Of a stretch of DNA of 6,469 nucleotides, positions 1 to 5,585 are shown piece after piece. The notes beneath the pieces are model-generated. The model was not told the DNA's origin. It made no database searches and was given only the letters and a program-made list of their open reading frames with translations. The DNA comes from Deltaproteobacteria bacterium RBG_13_61_14 (GTDB lineage Bacteria; RBG-13-61-14): the NCBI GenBank assembly GCA_001797815.1, contig MGQK01000060.1:62895-69363 (forward strand), in the 5' to 3' direction. How positions within the stretch are numbered: position 1 is the first letter of the stretch; each line of letters begins with the position of its first letter. The position numbers and the translations under genes were made by a program.

Positions 1-1
1 G

Positions 2-1903
2 GCCCTGATCGGCCCGGTCCTCCTTGTCCTCAGCCTTTATTTCCCGGTGGTGAACCCAGCCCGGAAGTTCTTCCTGATCTACTTGCTGGTCACCGCGGTC
101 CCGATCATTTTCTTTTACCGGTATTTCTATCCCGACGTTCACAAATACCTCATTGTTGACACGATCATGCTGATCTACCTGTTCTTCAACGCCACCTTGG
201 CCGTCGGAGTGATGATCCATACCTTCTATATTTCCACCGACCCGTTGACCCGCCAGAAAGGCAAGGTAGTTTTTTACGGGTTCCTGGTGTCTTTCGTTGC
301 GATCATGATCCTGGCCTTCTGCACCTTTATTCTGAAGATCACCAGTTTCTACCTGGTCGGCGTCTTTGCCGCCGTCATCCCCTTGAGCATCGGCTACGCC
401 ATTGTCAAGCACAACTTGTTCGACGTGGACACCTTCATCCGCCGCTCCGCCAGCTACCTCCTGGTCAGCGGCATCGTGGTGGTGCTTTTCTTCGCGCTGG
501 TCGGGATTCTCAGCGTGATTCTGCAGGAGGTGAGCGGCCAGTCCTCCCAGATCGCGGCCGTGCTCTCCACCATGGCCATGATGGCCATGTTCCGGCCGCT
601 GCGCCAGCGGGTGGACCGCAGCATGGACCGGCGCTTCTTCCGGGAGCAATACGAGTACCAGACCACCATCCGGAAAGCGAGCACGGTTCTGGTCAGCATC
701 ATCGAGCTGGACCGGCTGCTCAACCAGATCCTGGACACGGTCCTGGATGCCGTCAAAATCGAGCGCGGACTGATCCTCCTCTTTGACCAGGACCTGGCCG
801 GCTTCCACACTGTCGTCAGCGCCGGTTACGCAGACCCGGCGAGCCTGGAGCCGGTGAGCCAAGAGCACCCTCTGGTCCAGCGCCTCGAGGAGCGACGGCG
901 GGCGGTCCAGATCAACGACCTTGAGGGTCTGGAAGAATTCCGGGAGCGCCGCGAACAGATGCTGGACCTGATCCAGTACCTGCAGGTGGTCCTGATCATT
1001 CCCATCGTCTACGAGCGCCGTCTGATCGGCATGCTCGGCCTGGGCGAGAAGAAGTCCGGGGCCTGGTATTCGACCGAGGACATCGAGCTTTTACAGACCC
1101 TGATGATGCAGACCGCGGTCTCGATCGAGAACGCCCGCAAGGTGGAAGAGCTGAAGAAAATGGTCGAGCTGGAGTCCTCTTACCGGCAGTTGAAGCAGCT
1201 CGACAAGATGAAAGACAACTTCCTCTCCATGGTCTCGCACGACCTCCGCACCCCCATGACCAGCATCAAGGGCTACGCCGCCATCCTGATCGAGAAGATG
1301 GGCCGCATGGAAGAAGAACGCCAGAAGCGCTACCTGGGCATCATTTGCCAGGAGTCGGACCGGCTCACCCGTCTGATCAACAACCTGCTCGACCTGCAGC
1401 GTTTTGAGGTGGGGAAAATGGAATTCGATTTCCAGGAGGTGGACCTGGTCAACCTGGTGCAGGAATCGGTGGCCTCGTTCCAGGGCGCCGCCTATACCAA
1501 GTATATCGGCCTTTTGAGCGCCTTGCCCCAGGAAGAGGTGAAGGTGCGGGCCGACCGGGACCGGCTGAGCCAGGTGATGGCCAACCTGCTCTCCAATGCG
1601 ATCAAGTTCACCCACCAGGGCGGCCGGGTGACCGTGAGTCTGGACAAGGTGATGGACGATGACCGGCTCCTGGTGCGGGTGGCGGTGACCGATACCGGCA
1701 AGGGCATTGCCCAGGAAATGCAGTCCAAGGTTTTCAACCGCTTCGAGCAGGCGGACCGGGTGATGCGGGAGCATGGGGAGGGCAGCGGCCTGGGTCTGGC
1801 CCTGGTGCGGGAAATCATTGAGGCCCATGGGGGCAAGGTGGGGGTGGAGAGCGCGCCCGGCAAGGGCAGTACCTTTTATTTCCTTCTGGAATGGAAGGCG
1901 TAA
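2..1903 (+). CDS. Membrane GAF-domain sensor histidine kinase (5'-partial)
   Basis: A sensor histidine kinase that autophosphorylates and passes phosphate to response regulators. The frame is open to the left edge (upstream codons read ALIGPVLLVLSLYFPV), so the true start is outside the window; GTG at 47 is only the first in-window start codon and is used here for numbering. Five further hydrophobic helices are visible (about residues 8-28, 35-60, 74-96, 100-120, 135-158). The stretch IGYAIVKHNLFDVDTFIRR (115-133) resembles the end of the multi-helix (7TM-type) membrane region of environmental kinases. A GAF-like domain follows (about 212-362), then a short helical linker and HisKA with the H-box SHDLRTP (His398). 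The HATPase domain shows the N-box NLLSNAIKF (Asn517), G1 DTGKGIA (Asp549), F-box FNRFEQAD and G2 GSGLGLAL (from 579). All catalytic motifs are intact. There is no HAMP or C-terminal receiver, so the partner must be separate. The receiver gene 12 bases downstream is the obvious candidate. The ligand of the GAF or membrane part is unknown. Confidence 0.95.
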   Translation, partial: ALIGPVLLVLSLYFPVVNPARKFFLIYLLVTAVPIIFFYRYFYPDVHKYLIVDTIMLIYLFFNATLAVGVMIHTFYISTDPLTRQKGKVVFYGFLVSFVAIMILAFCTFILKITSFYLVGVFAAVIPLSIGYAIVKHNLFDVDTFIRRSASYLLVSGIVVVLFFALVGILSVILQEVSGQSSQIAAVLSTMAMMAMFRPLRQRVDRSMDRRFFREQYEYQTTIRKASTVLVSIIELDRLLNQILDTVLDAVKIERGLILLFDQDLAGFHTVVSAGYADPASLEPVSQEHPLVQRLEERRRAVQINDLEGLEEFRERREQMLDLIQYLQVVLIIPIVYERRLIGMLGLGEKKSGAWYSTEDIELLQTLMMQTAVSIENARKVEELKKMVELESSYRQLKQLDKMKDNFLSMVSHDLRTPMTSIKGYAAILIEKMGRMEEERQKRYLGIICQESDRLTRLINNLLDLQRFEVGKMEFDFQEVDLVNLVQESVASFQGAAYTKYIGLLSALPQEEVKVRADRDRLSQVMANLLSNAIKFTHQGGRVTVSLDKVMDDDRLLVRVAVTDTGKGIAQEMQSKVFNRFEQADRVMREHGEGSGLGLALVREIIEAHGGKVGVESAPGKGSTFYFLLEWKA

Positions 1904-1907
1904 GGGG

Positions 1908-1911
1908 GGAG
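1908..1911 (+). promoter_or_regulatory. Ribosome binding site supporting a TTG start
   Basis: GGAG, within the G-rich run right after the kinase stop codon, lies 4 bases before TTG at 1916. No ATG or GTG is available in this frame near the conserved KKILIVDDE start, so this site decides the TTG start of receiver 1. Confidence 0.6.
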
Positions 1912-1915
1912 TCCA

Positions 1916-2284
1916 TTGAGAAAGAAAATTTTGATCGTGGACGACGAGGCTAATGTCCGGGAGTTGGTCAGGGTCAGCTTGGAGGACGAAGGGTTTGATC
2001 TGTCCGAAGCGGCGGACGGCAAGGAAGCTCTGGAGCTGGCCCGAACCCTGCGGCCCGACCTGGTCATCCTGGACCTGATGATGCCGGATAAGTGGGGGTA
2101 CACCGTCTGCGAAGAGTTGAAGCAGGGCGCCGATACCCGGCAGATCCTGGTGCTCTTCTTGACCGCCCGCACCAGCGCCCAATCCAAGAAGATGGGCCAG
2201 CTTAAGGGCGGCGATGCGTTCCTGGTCAAACCCTTTCAGCCCCAGGAATTGAAGCAGAAGGTGAAAGAGCTGCTGGGAGTCTGA
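1916..2284 (+). CDS. Single-domain response regulator (receiver 1)
   Basis: A stand-alone CheY-like receiver of 122 residues with no output domain. It shows the acidic pair Asp9-Asp10, phospho-acceptor Asp53 in VILDLMMP, switch Thr83 in FLTAR and the conserved Lys105 in VKPF. The start is TTG, chosen because translation from it gives MRKKILIVDDE, matching the starts of the two paralogues downstream, and because an SD sequence sits 4 bases before it. It begins 12 bases after the kinase stop, so the two are almost certainly co-transcribed and probably a cognate pair. The usual DG before Y/F after the MMP loop is WG here (DKWGYTVCEEL). The usual GADDY near Lys105 is GGDAF, so one acidic residue is lost. 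Without a DNA-binding or enzymatic domain it must act through protein contact or as a phosphorelay intermediate or sink. Confidence 0.93.
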   Translation: MRKKILIVDDEANVRELVRVSLEDEGFDLSEAADGKEALELARTLRPDLVILDLMMPDKWGYTVCEELKQGADTRQILVLFLTARTSAQSKKMGQLKGGDAFLVKPFQPQELKQKVKELLGV

Positions 2285-2292
2285 CTCCGAGA

Positions 2293-2308
2293 CCTCCGCG
2301 GCCGGAGG
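2293..2308 (+). other. Intergenic stem-loop between receivers 1 and 2
   Basis: A perfect 6-bp inverted repeat, CCTCCG / CGGAGG, with a 4-base loop CGGC. The upstream CTCCG at 2285-2289 can compete for the same 3' arm (CGGAG 2303-2307). The 3' arm contains GGAGG, which would be the SD for the alternative GTG start at 2318. No T-tract follows, so it is not a standard terminator. Confidence 0.5.
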
Positions 2309-2332
2309 GAGCAGGGGGTGAAGAATGAGGTC

Positions 2333-2338
2333 AAGGGA
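2333..2338 (+). promoter_or_regulatory. Ribosome binding site favouring ATG 2345
   Basis: AAGGGA lies 6 bases before ATG 2345. A competing site, GGAGG at 2304-2308, lies 9 bases before an in-frame GTG at 2318 but is inside a stem-loop. The ATG start gives MEKKILIVDDE, the same length N-terminus as its paralogues, and is preferred. Confidence 0.55.
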
Positions 2339-2344
2339 ATTGGT

Positions 2345-2716
2345 ATGGAGAAAAAGATCTTGATCGTGGACGACGAGGACGCCATCCGGGAGCTGATCCG
2401 GCTCACCTTGGAGGATGAGGGCTATGAGCTTTACGAGGCTTTTGACGGCCAGCAGGCCTTGCTCAAGGCCCAGGAAATCAAGCCCGATTTGATTATCCTC
2501 GACGTGATGATGCCCCGGGTGGTGGGTTACATGGTGTGCCGCGAAATCAAGGAGAACCCGGAAACGCAAAACAGCACCATCCTCTTCATCAGCTCCCGCT
2601 CCAGCCGCACCGCGCTGAACACCATGGAGATGGAGGGCGGCGACGACTACATCATCAAGCCTTTTGAGCCCAGCGAGCTCCGGGCCAAAGTGAAAAAGCT
2701 CCTGGGTCTGGATTAA
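2345..2716 (+). CDS. Single-domain response regulator (receiver 2)
   Basis: A stand-alone receiver of 123 residues. Key residues are Asp9-Asp10, phospho-acceptor Asp53 in IILDVMMP, switch Ser83 in FISSR and Lys105 in IIKPF. It keeps GGDDY before the lysine. No output domain follows. The start could be GTG at 2318, which would add nine residues (M/VKNEVKGIG). I chose ATG 2345 from the SD position and the paralogue alignment, with moderate certainty. By hand alignment it shares 71 of 123 positions (about 58%) with receiver 3, without gaps, and is more distant from receiver 1. The three are therefore a local family produced by duplication. The loop after Asp53 reads RVVGYMVCREIK, with V in place of the usual D before GY. 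It probably belongs to the kinase operon (60-base gap from receiver 1) and may receive phosphate from the same kinase. Confidence 0.92.
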   Translation: MEKKILIVDDEDAIRELIRLTLEDEGYELYEAFDGQQALLKAQEIKPDLIILDVMMPRVVGYMVCREIKENPETQNSTILFISSRSSRTALNTMEMEGGDDYIIKPFEPSELRAKVKKLLGLD

Positions 2717-2727
2717 AGGGCCCGGGG

Positions 2728-2758
2728 CCCCGGAACCGGGCGGTTCAGGGTTCCGGGG
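2728..2758 (+). other. Strong GC-rich stem-loop between receiver 2 and the ankyrin gene
   Basis: A perfect 10-bp inverted repeat: CCCCGGAACC (2728-2737) pairs with GGTTCCGGGG (2749-2758) around an 11-base loop. Inside the loop GGTTC (2742-2746) can instead pair with GAACC (2733-2737) as a 5-bp, 4-base-loop hairpin, so two mutually exclusive folds exist. No T-run follows, so if it terminates it is not a textbook intrinsic terminator. An mRNA-processing or 3'-end-protecting role is equally possible. It starts 11 bases after the receiver 2 stop. Confidence 0.6.
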
Positions 2759-2794
2759 AGCAGTTGAATTTCGAGAAGTAAGGAAGTTTGGGAT

Positions 2795-3241
2795 ATGGAA
2801 CAAAAGCGAAACCGGCCCAAGACCCAGGCCCCTCAGGGTCAATCTCCGTCCTCTTTGGACCTGAACCTTCTCCAGGAAACCTCGGGAGACTGCAACTACT
2901 CCGAGTGCGAACGGCTGTTGGGTCAGGGCGCGGATGTCAACGCCCGCGACGAGGAAGGCTGCACACCCCTGCTCTGGGCGGTCTTTGCCGGGGAAAAAGA
3001 CGTAGTAGAACTCCTCCTGGCCCGGGGCGCCGATATCCGCCGGGCCAATAATGACGGCGAGACCCCCTTGCACTGGGCGGTCCTGCTCCGGGATCACGAG
3101 ATCGCCGCGCTGCTCCTGGCCAAGGGGGCGGACGTGAACACCAAGGATACTTTCGGCCTTAGCCCGCTCCGCTCGGCGACGTTAAACGAAGACCAGGAAA
3201 TGGTGGCCCTCCTCCGCCGCTACGGGGCGCAAGGGGAGTGA
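2795..3241 (+). CDS. Small ankyrin-repeat protein
   Basis: A 148-residue protein made mostly of ankyrin repeats, which serve protein-protein binding. After a polar, Pro/Gln-rich N-terminal tail (about 1-20) comes a degenerate capping repeat (about 21-52, ending LLGQGADVNARD). Two canonical 33-residue repeats follow, 53-85 (GCTPLLWAVFAGEKDVVELLLARGADIRRAN) and 86-118 (GETPLHWAV..ALLLAKGADVNTKD), then a C-terminal capping repeat 119-148 (GLSPLRSA..MVALLRRYGA). There is no signal peptide or membrane segment, so it is probably cytosolic. ATG 2795 is preceded by AAGGA at 2780-2784, 10 bases upstream. It lies between two paralogous receivers, 78 bases after one and 38 before the next, which suggests co-expression and perhaps binding of a receiver or the kinase. 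That partnership is inference. The ankyrin assignment itself is firm. Confidence 0.92.
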   Translation: MEQKRNRPKTQAPQGQSPSSLDLNLLQETSGDCNYSECERLLGQGADVNARDEEGCTPLLWAVFAGEKDVVELLLARGADIRRANNDGETPLHWAVLLRDHEIAALLLAKGADVNTKDTFGLSPLRSATLNEDQEMVALLRRYGAQGE

Positions 3242-3265
3242 CTCGAGGGCTGTTGACCTTGACGC

Positions 3266-3273
3266 AAAGGAAG
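3266..3273 (+). promoter_or_regulatory. Ribosome binding site of receiver 3
   Basis: AAAGGAAG is followed by a 6-base spacer before ATG 3280. It is one of the strongest SD matches in the window and fixes the start, implying efficient translation of receiver 3. Confidence 0.6.
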
Positions 3274-3279
3274 TAATCA

Positions 3280-3651
3280 ATGCGGAAAAAAATTCTGATC
3301 GCGGATGATGAGGACAGCATCCGGGAGCTGGTCCGGGTCACCCTGGAGGAAGAGGGATACGAAATCCACGAAGCCCTGGACGGGGTGGAGGCTTTGGCCA
3401 AGGTGGAAGCAGTGGTTCCGGACCTGGTCATCCTCGATATTTTAATGCCGGGCAAGGTGGGTTACATCGTCTGCCGCGAGATCAAAAGCAGCGAGGAAAC
3501 TAAACACATTCATGTCCTCTGCCTGAGCTCCCGCTCCAATGTCGGCGCCATCGAGACCATGAAGATGTTCGGGGCCGACGACTTCCTGGCCAAACCCTTC
3601 GAACCCAGGAGCTTGCGCGAAAAAGTGAAACAAGCCCTCCGCCGGGCCTGA
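3280..3651 (+). CDS. Single-domain response regulator (receiver 3)
   Basis: A 123-residue CheY-like receiver without an output domain. It shows Asp9-Asp10, phospho-acceptor Asp53 in VILDILMP, switch Ser83 in CLSSR, GADDF and Lys105 in AKPF, so it should be phosphorylatable. ATG 3280 has a strong SD sequence 6 bases upstream, and the protein begins MRKKILIADDE like its paralogues. About 58% of positions match receiver 2 (hand count, 71 of 123), including the shared run VGY.VCREIK in which V replaces the usual D before G. It lies 38 bases after the ankyrin gene and is probably the last gene of the kinase operon: the following gap is longer, AT-rich in part, and a stem-loop overlaps its stop codon. 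Its role is likely protein-contact signalling or phosphate relay. The target is not shown by the sequence. Confidence 0.93.
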   Translation: MRKKILIADDEDSIRELVRVTLEEEGYEIHEALDGVEALAKVEAVVPDLVILDILMPGKVGYIVCREIKSSEETKHIHVLCLSSRSNVGAIETMKMFGADDFLAKPFEPRSLREKVKQALRRA

Positions 3652-3672
3652 CCCGGCCGGGATGGGGTCAGG
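3647..3672 (+). terminator. Possible weak terminator or 3'-end stem-loop after receiver 3
   Basis: A perfect 8-bp inverted repeat, CCTGACCC (3647-3654) / GGGTCAGG (3665-3672), with a 10-base loop, overlapping the TGA stop at 3649-3651. There is no T-tract after it (TCTGTAGT follows), so termination is uncertain. Its place at the end of the likely operon is the main support. Confidence 0.35.
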
Positions 3673-3770
3673 TCTGTAGTGGTAAGTTTACATATCTGAA
3701 TAAGCAATGGCCCTGTCTCCTGCCCCGGCTTTAAGGATCTCCTATGATCCAAAGCCAGCCGGAAAGTTTC

Positions 3771-3779
3771 GAGGGGGGA
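3771..3779 (+). promoter_or_regulatory. Ribosome binding site deciding the start at ATG 3785
   Basis: GAGGGGGGA lies 5 bases before ATG 3785. The earlier in-frame ATG at 3707 has no SD, and starting there would put 26 polar residues before an obvious signal peptide. This favours 3785. Confidence 0.65.
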
Positions 3780-3784
3780 CCGCG

Positions 3785-5386
3785 ATGAGAAAAAAAATGG
3801 CTTTTCGGGCCGGGGCGGTCTTCTTCCTGCTCGCCGGCGGGATGGCTTTCGCCTCCACCCTCGCCCGGGCGGATGAAATCTTTTTCCGCTGGATCGCCCC
3901 GCCCAAGTGGCACGAAGCGATCCCCTTTCATCCCGTGGCGCTGGACGCGGAGGGGAAAATTTTGCCCTGGACCTCCTACGACCGCGTGATCCGTCTCGCC
4001 ATGGGCTTCATCCAAAACTGTCCGACCGATCCGGCCACCGGGCTGCCCTGGTATATGCAGTATTGCGATTTCCGCTACCCGACCATGGAGCCGGAAGCCT
4101 GGCCGCACAACCCGGCCGGGCTTTTCGGGATGATGGTGGAGACCCTGGTCCGGTATTACCCTTACACGGGAGAGACCTCCTGGATCGAGCTCGCGCGCCG
4201 GCCGCTGGATCACCTGATCGCCGAGTCCACCCCGGCCGATTACCTGTGGCCGCGGGTGCCTTATGCGAGCGCGGATAACTCCGGGCATTACCGGGGCGGG
4301 TCGCACGAGGGTCTGGACGGCATCGAGCCGGACAAGGTGGGCCAGGCCGCGGTCGGCTACCTCCGCTTTTATCAACTGACCGGCGAGCGGAAGTATCTGG
4401 AAGCGGCGAGGCACTGCGCCGAGGTGCTGGCCGAGAAAATCCGCGAGGGCGACGCGCGGCATTCGCCCTGGCCGTTCCGGGTGAACGCCCGCACCGGCCG
4501 GGTGCTCGAGCATTACACCAGCGACGTGCTCTGGCCGATCGTGCTCTTCGACGAGCTGGAACGGCTGGGGCTGCAGACCCCGAAACAGGCGGCCACCCGG
4601 GCCCGGGCCTGGGACTGGCTCATGCGCTATCCCATGCGGAATAGGCGCTGGAAGGGCTATTTCGAAGACGTGATCCGCGATCCGCTCAACTGGAACCGCG
4701 ACCAATACACGCCCGGGGAGGTGGCCCGCTACCTGATGCGGCACCCGGAACTGGACCCGGCCTGGCGCGAGCACGTGCCCGCCCTCTTGGCCTGGATCAA
4801 ACAGACCCTCGGCGATGATCGGGCCAAGTGGCATGGCGCCACCGCCATCCGCGAACAGCGCTTTTGCATGCAAGTGGCCGGGAGTCATACCGCGCGGTAT
4901 GCCTCGCTCTGCGCCCTGTGGTATGCGGCCGGCGGCGGCGCGGCCTTTCGGGAAGAAGCCCTCCGCAGTTTTGCCCTGGCCACCTACCTGGCGCGGGAGG
5001 ATGGAGTGGTGATTTTCAGTATTGCCGACCCGGACGTGTGGTTCAGCGACGGCTATTTCGATTACGTGCCCCACTTCCTCGACGGCATGGCCGCCCTCCC
5101 GGAAATGGCGCCCGCCAACCAAGACCACCTGCTCCATTCCAGCTCCATCATCACCGGGATCTCTTACGGCCCCGGAAAAATTTCTTACACCACCTTTGCT
5201 CCCCAGGGTTCCGAGATCCTCCGCCTGACCTTTACCCCCCGCCGCATCACGGCCGACGGCCAGCCCCTCCGTCCGAAACCCGGCGGCGGTTCCGAGCCCG
5301 GCTACCGTTTCGACCCCCGACAAAACGTTCTCCGGATTGACCGCCAGGGATCCTTCCGGATCATTATCTCGGCCGCGGCTCCCTGA
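3785..5386 (+). CDS. Secreted alpha/alpha-toroid (six-hairpin) glycosidase-like protein of unknown activity
   Basis: A 533-residue exported protein. The N-terminus MRKKMAFRAGAVFFLLAGG..ARA is a Sec signal peptide, with likely cleavage after ARA (29/30). There is no lipobox cysteine, so it is probably soluble in the periplasm or outside. The body (about 30-450) is helical, with repeated aromatic-rich hairpins, e.g. PAGLFGMMVETLVRYYPYTGE, VGQAAVGYLRFYQLTGERKYLEAA and TARYASLCALWYAAGG. This pattern is typical of six-hairpin glycosidase/lyase/epimerase folds. Acidic, histidine and aromatic clusters (WYMQYCDFRYP; GSHEGLDGIEPDK near 168-183; WFSDGYFDYVPH) could line a sugar-binding cleft. The last 80 or so residues are beta-rich (ISYTTFAPQGSEILRLTF), as in C-terminal sandwich domains of such enzymes. 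I do not recognise a specific family. ATG 3785 is chosen over ATG 3707 from the SD and signal peptide. It is separated from the receivers by 133 bases and probably transcribed independently. A non-catalytic role is possible. Confidence 0.85.
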   Translation: MRKKMAFRAGAVFFLLAGGMAFASTLARADEIFFRWIAPPKWHEAIPFHPVALDAEGKILPWTSYDRVIRLAMGFIQNCPTDPATGLPWYMQYCDFRYPTMEPEAWPHNPAGLFGMMVETLVRYYPYTGETSWIELARRPLDHLIAESTPADYLWPRVPYASADNSGHYRGGSHEGLDGIEPDKVGQAAVGYLRFYQLTGERKYLEAARHCAEVLAEKIREGDARHSPWPFRVNARTGRVLEHYTSDVLWPIVLFDELERLGLQTPKQAATRARAWDWLMRYPMRNRRWKGYFEDVIRDPLNWNRDQYTPGEVARYLMRHPELDPAWREHVPALLAWIKQTLGDDRAKWHGATAIREQRFCMQVAGSHTARYASLCALWYAAGGGAAFREEALRSFALATYLAREDGVVIFSIADPDVWFSDGYFDYVPHFLDGMAALPEMAPANQDHLLHSSSIITGISYGPGKISYTTFAPQGSEILRLTFTPRRITADGQPLRPKPGGGSEPGYRFDPRQNVLRIDRQGSFRIIISAAAP

Positions 5387-5452
5387 TTGCGGTCCCTTAC
5401 CATCTGCTTACCCTGACCAAGAAGGAGTGGCACTTGCTCCAGGCACGGATTC

Positions 5453-5480
5453 TTGACGCGATAGCCGGTTATGCTATGCT
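5453..5480 (+). promoter_or_regulatory. Sigma-70-type promoter with extended -10
   Basis: TTGACG (5453-5458, 5 of 6 to consensus), a 16-base spacer, then TATGCT (5475-5480, 4 of 6) directly preceded by TGC at 5472-5474, an extended -10 element. Transcription would start near 5487 and leave a leader of about 100 bases before TTG 5586. It is the best promoter match in the window and implies that the DUF4388 regulator is transcribed separately from the secreted-protein gene. Confidence 0.6.
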
Positions 5481-5495
5481 GGCCTGAGCCGGTTC

Positions 5496-5529
5496 CGCCT
5501 TCCCGGTGCCGGAAAAGAAAGGGAAGGTG
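5496..5529 (+). other. Stem-loop in the leader of the receiver-DUF4388 gene
   Basis: CGCCTTCCC (5496-5504) pairs with GGGAAGGTG (5521-5529): 9 bp including one G-T wobble, with a 16-base purine-rich loop. It lies just downstream of the predicted transcription start. No T-tract follows, so it is not an intrinsic terminator. A role in leader stability or protein binding is possible. The rest of this 199-base gap shows no gene. Confidence 0.4.
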
Positions 5530-5574
5530 TGCTTATCCTTGGGCTTGGAAGAGGGCATGGGTTCGAATTTTAAG

Positions 5575-5580
5575 AAGAGG
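5575..5580 (+). promoter_or_regulatory. Ribosome binding site supporting a TTG start
   Basis: AAGAGG lies 5 bases before TTG 5586. An in-frame TAA at 5571-5573 blocks any start further upstream, and no ATG or GTG lies between it and the conserved KILAVDD, so TTG is the best start. Confidence 0.65.
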
Positions 5581-5585
5581 CAGCC

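Noticed and set aside
1091-3097. Very long minus-strand open frame (668 codons) across the kinase, receivers 1-2 and part of the ankyrin gene
   Set aside because: It is antisense to four well-supported genes, its translation is low-complexity (rich in His, Leu, Gln, Gly, Pro) with no domain, and long antisense frames are expected in GC-rich DNA.
3253-3279. TTGACC upstream of receiver 3 as a -35 element with TAATCA as -10
   Set aside because: The spacer would be 15 bases, the -10 match is only 3 of 6, and it overlaps the bases just before the start codon, whose strong SD implies a leadered transcript.
3707-3784. N-terminal extension of the secreted protein from ATG 3707
   Set aside because: There is no SD before 3707, and the extension would bury the signal peptide; ATG 3785 has a strong SD and places the signal peptide at the N-terminus.
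3731-5323. Minus-strand open frame of 530 codons opposite the secreted-protein gene
   Set aside because: Composition is Gly/Arg/Pro/His-rich without motifs, while the + strand frame has a signal peptide, an SD and coherent protein-like sequence.
5420-5441. Hairpin GGAG...CTCC after the secreted-protein gene as a terminator
   Set aside because: Only 4 bp pair cleanly and no T-tract follows, so it does not meet a reasonable standard for a terminator.
5433-5486. Possible 17-codon leader peptide starting at TTG 5433 behind AAGGAG (5420-5425)
   Set aside because: It overlaps the -35 and -10 elements of the predicted promoter and would lie upstream of the transcription start; it has no regulatory codon run.
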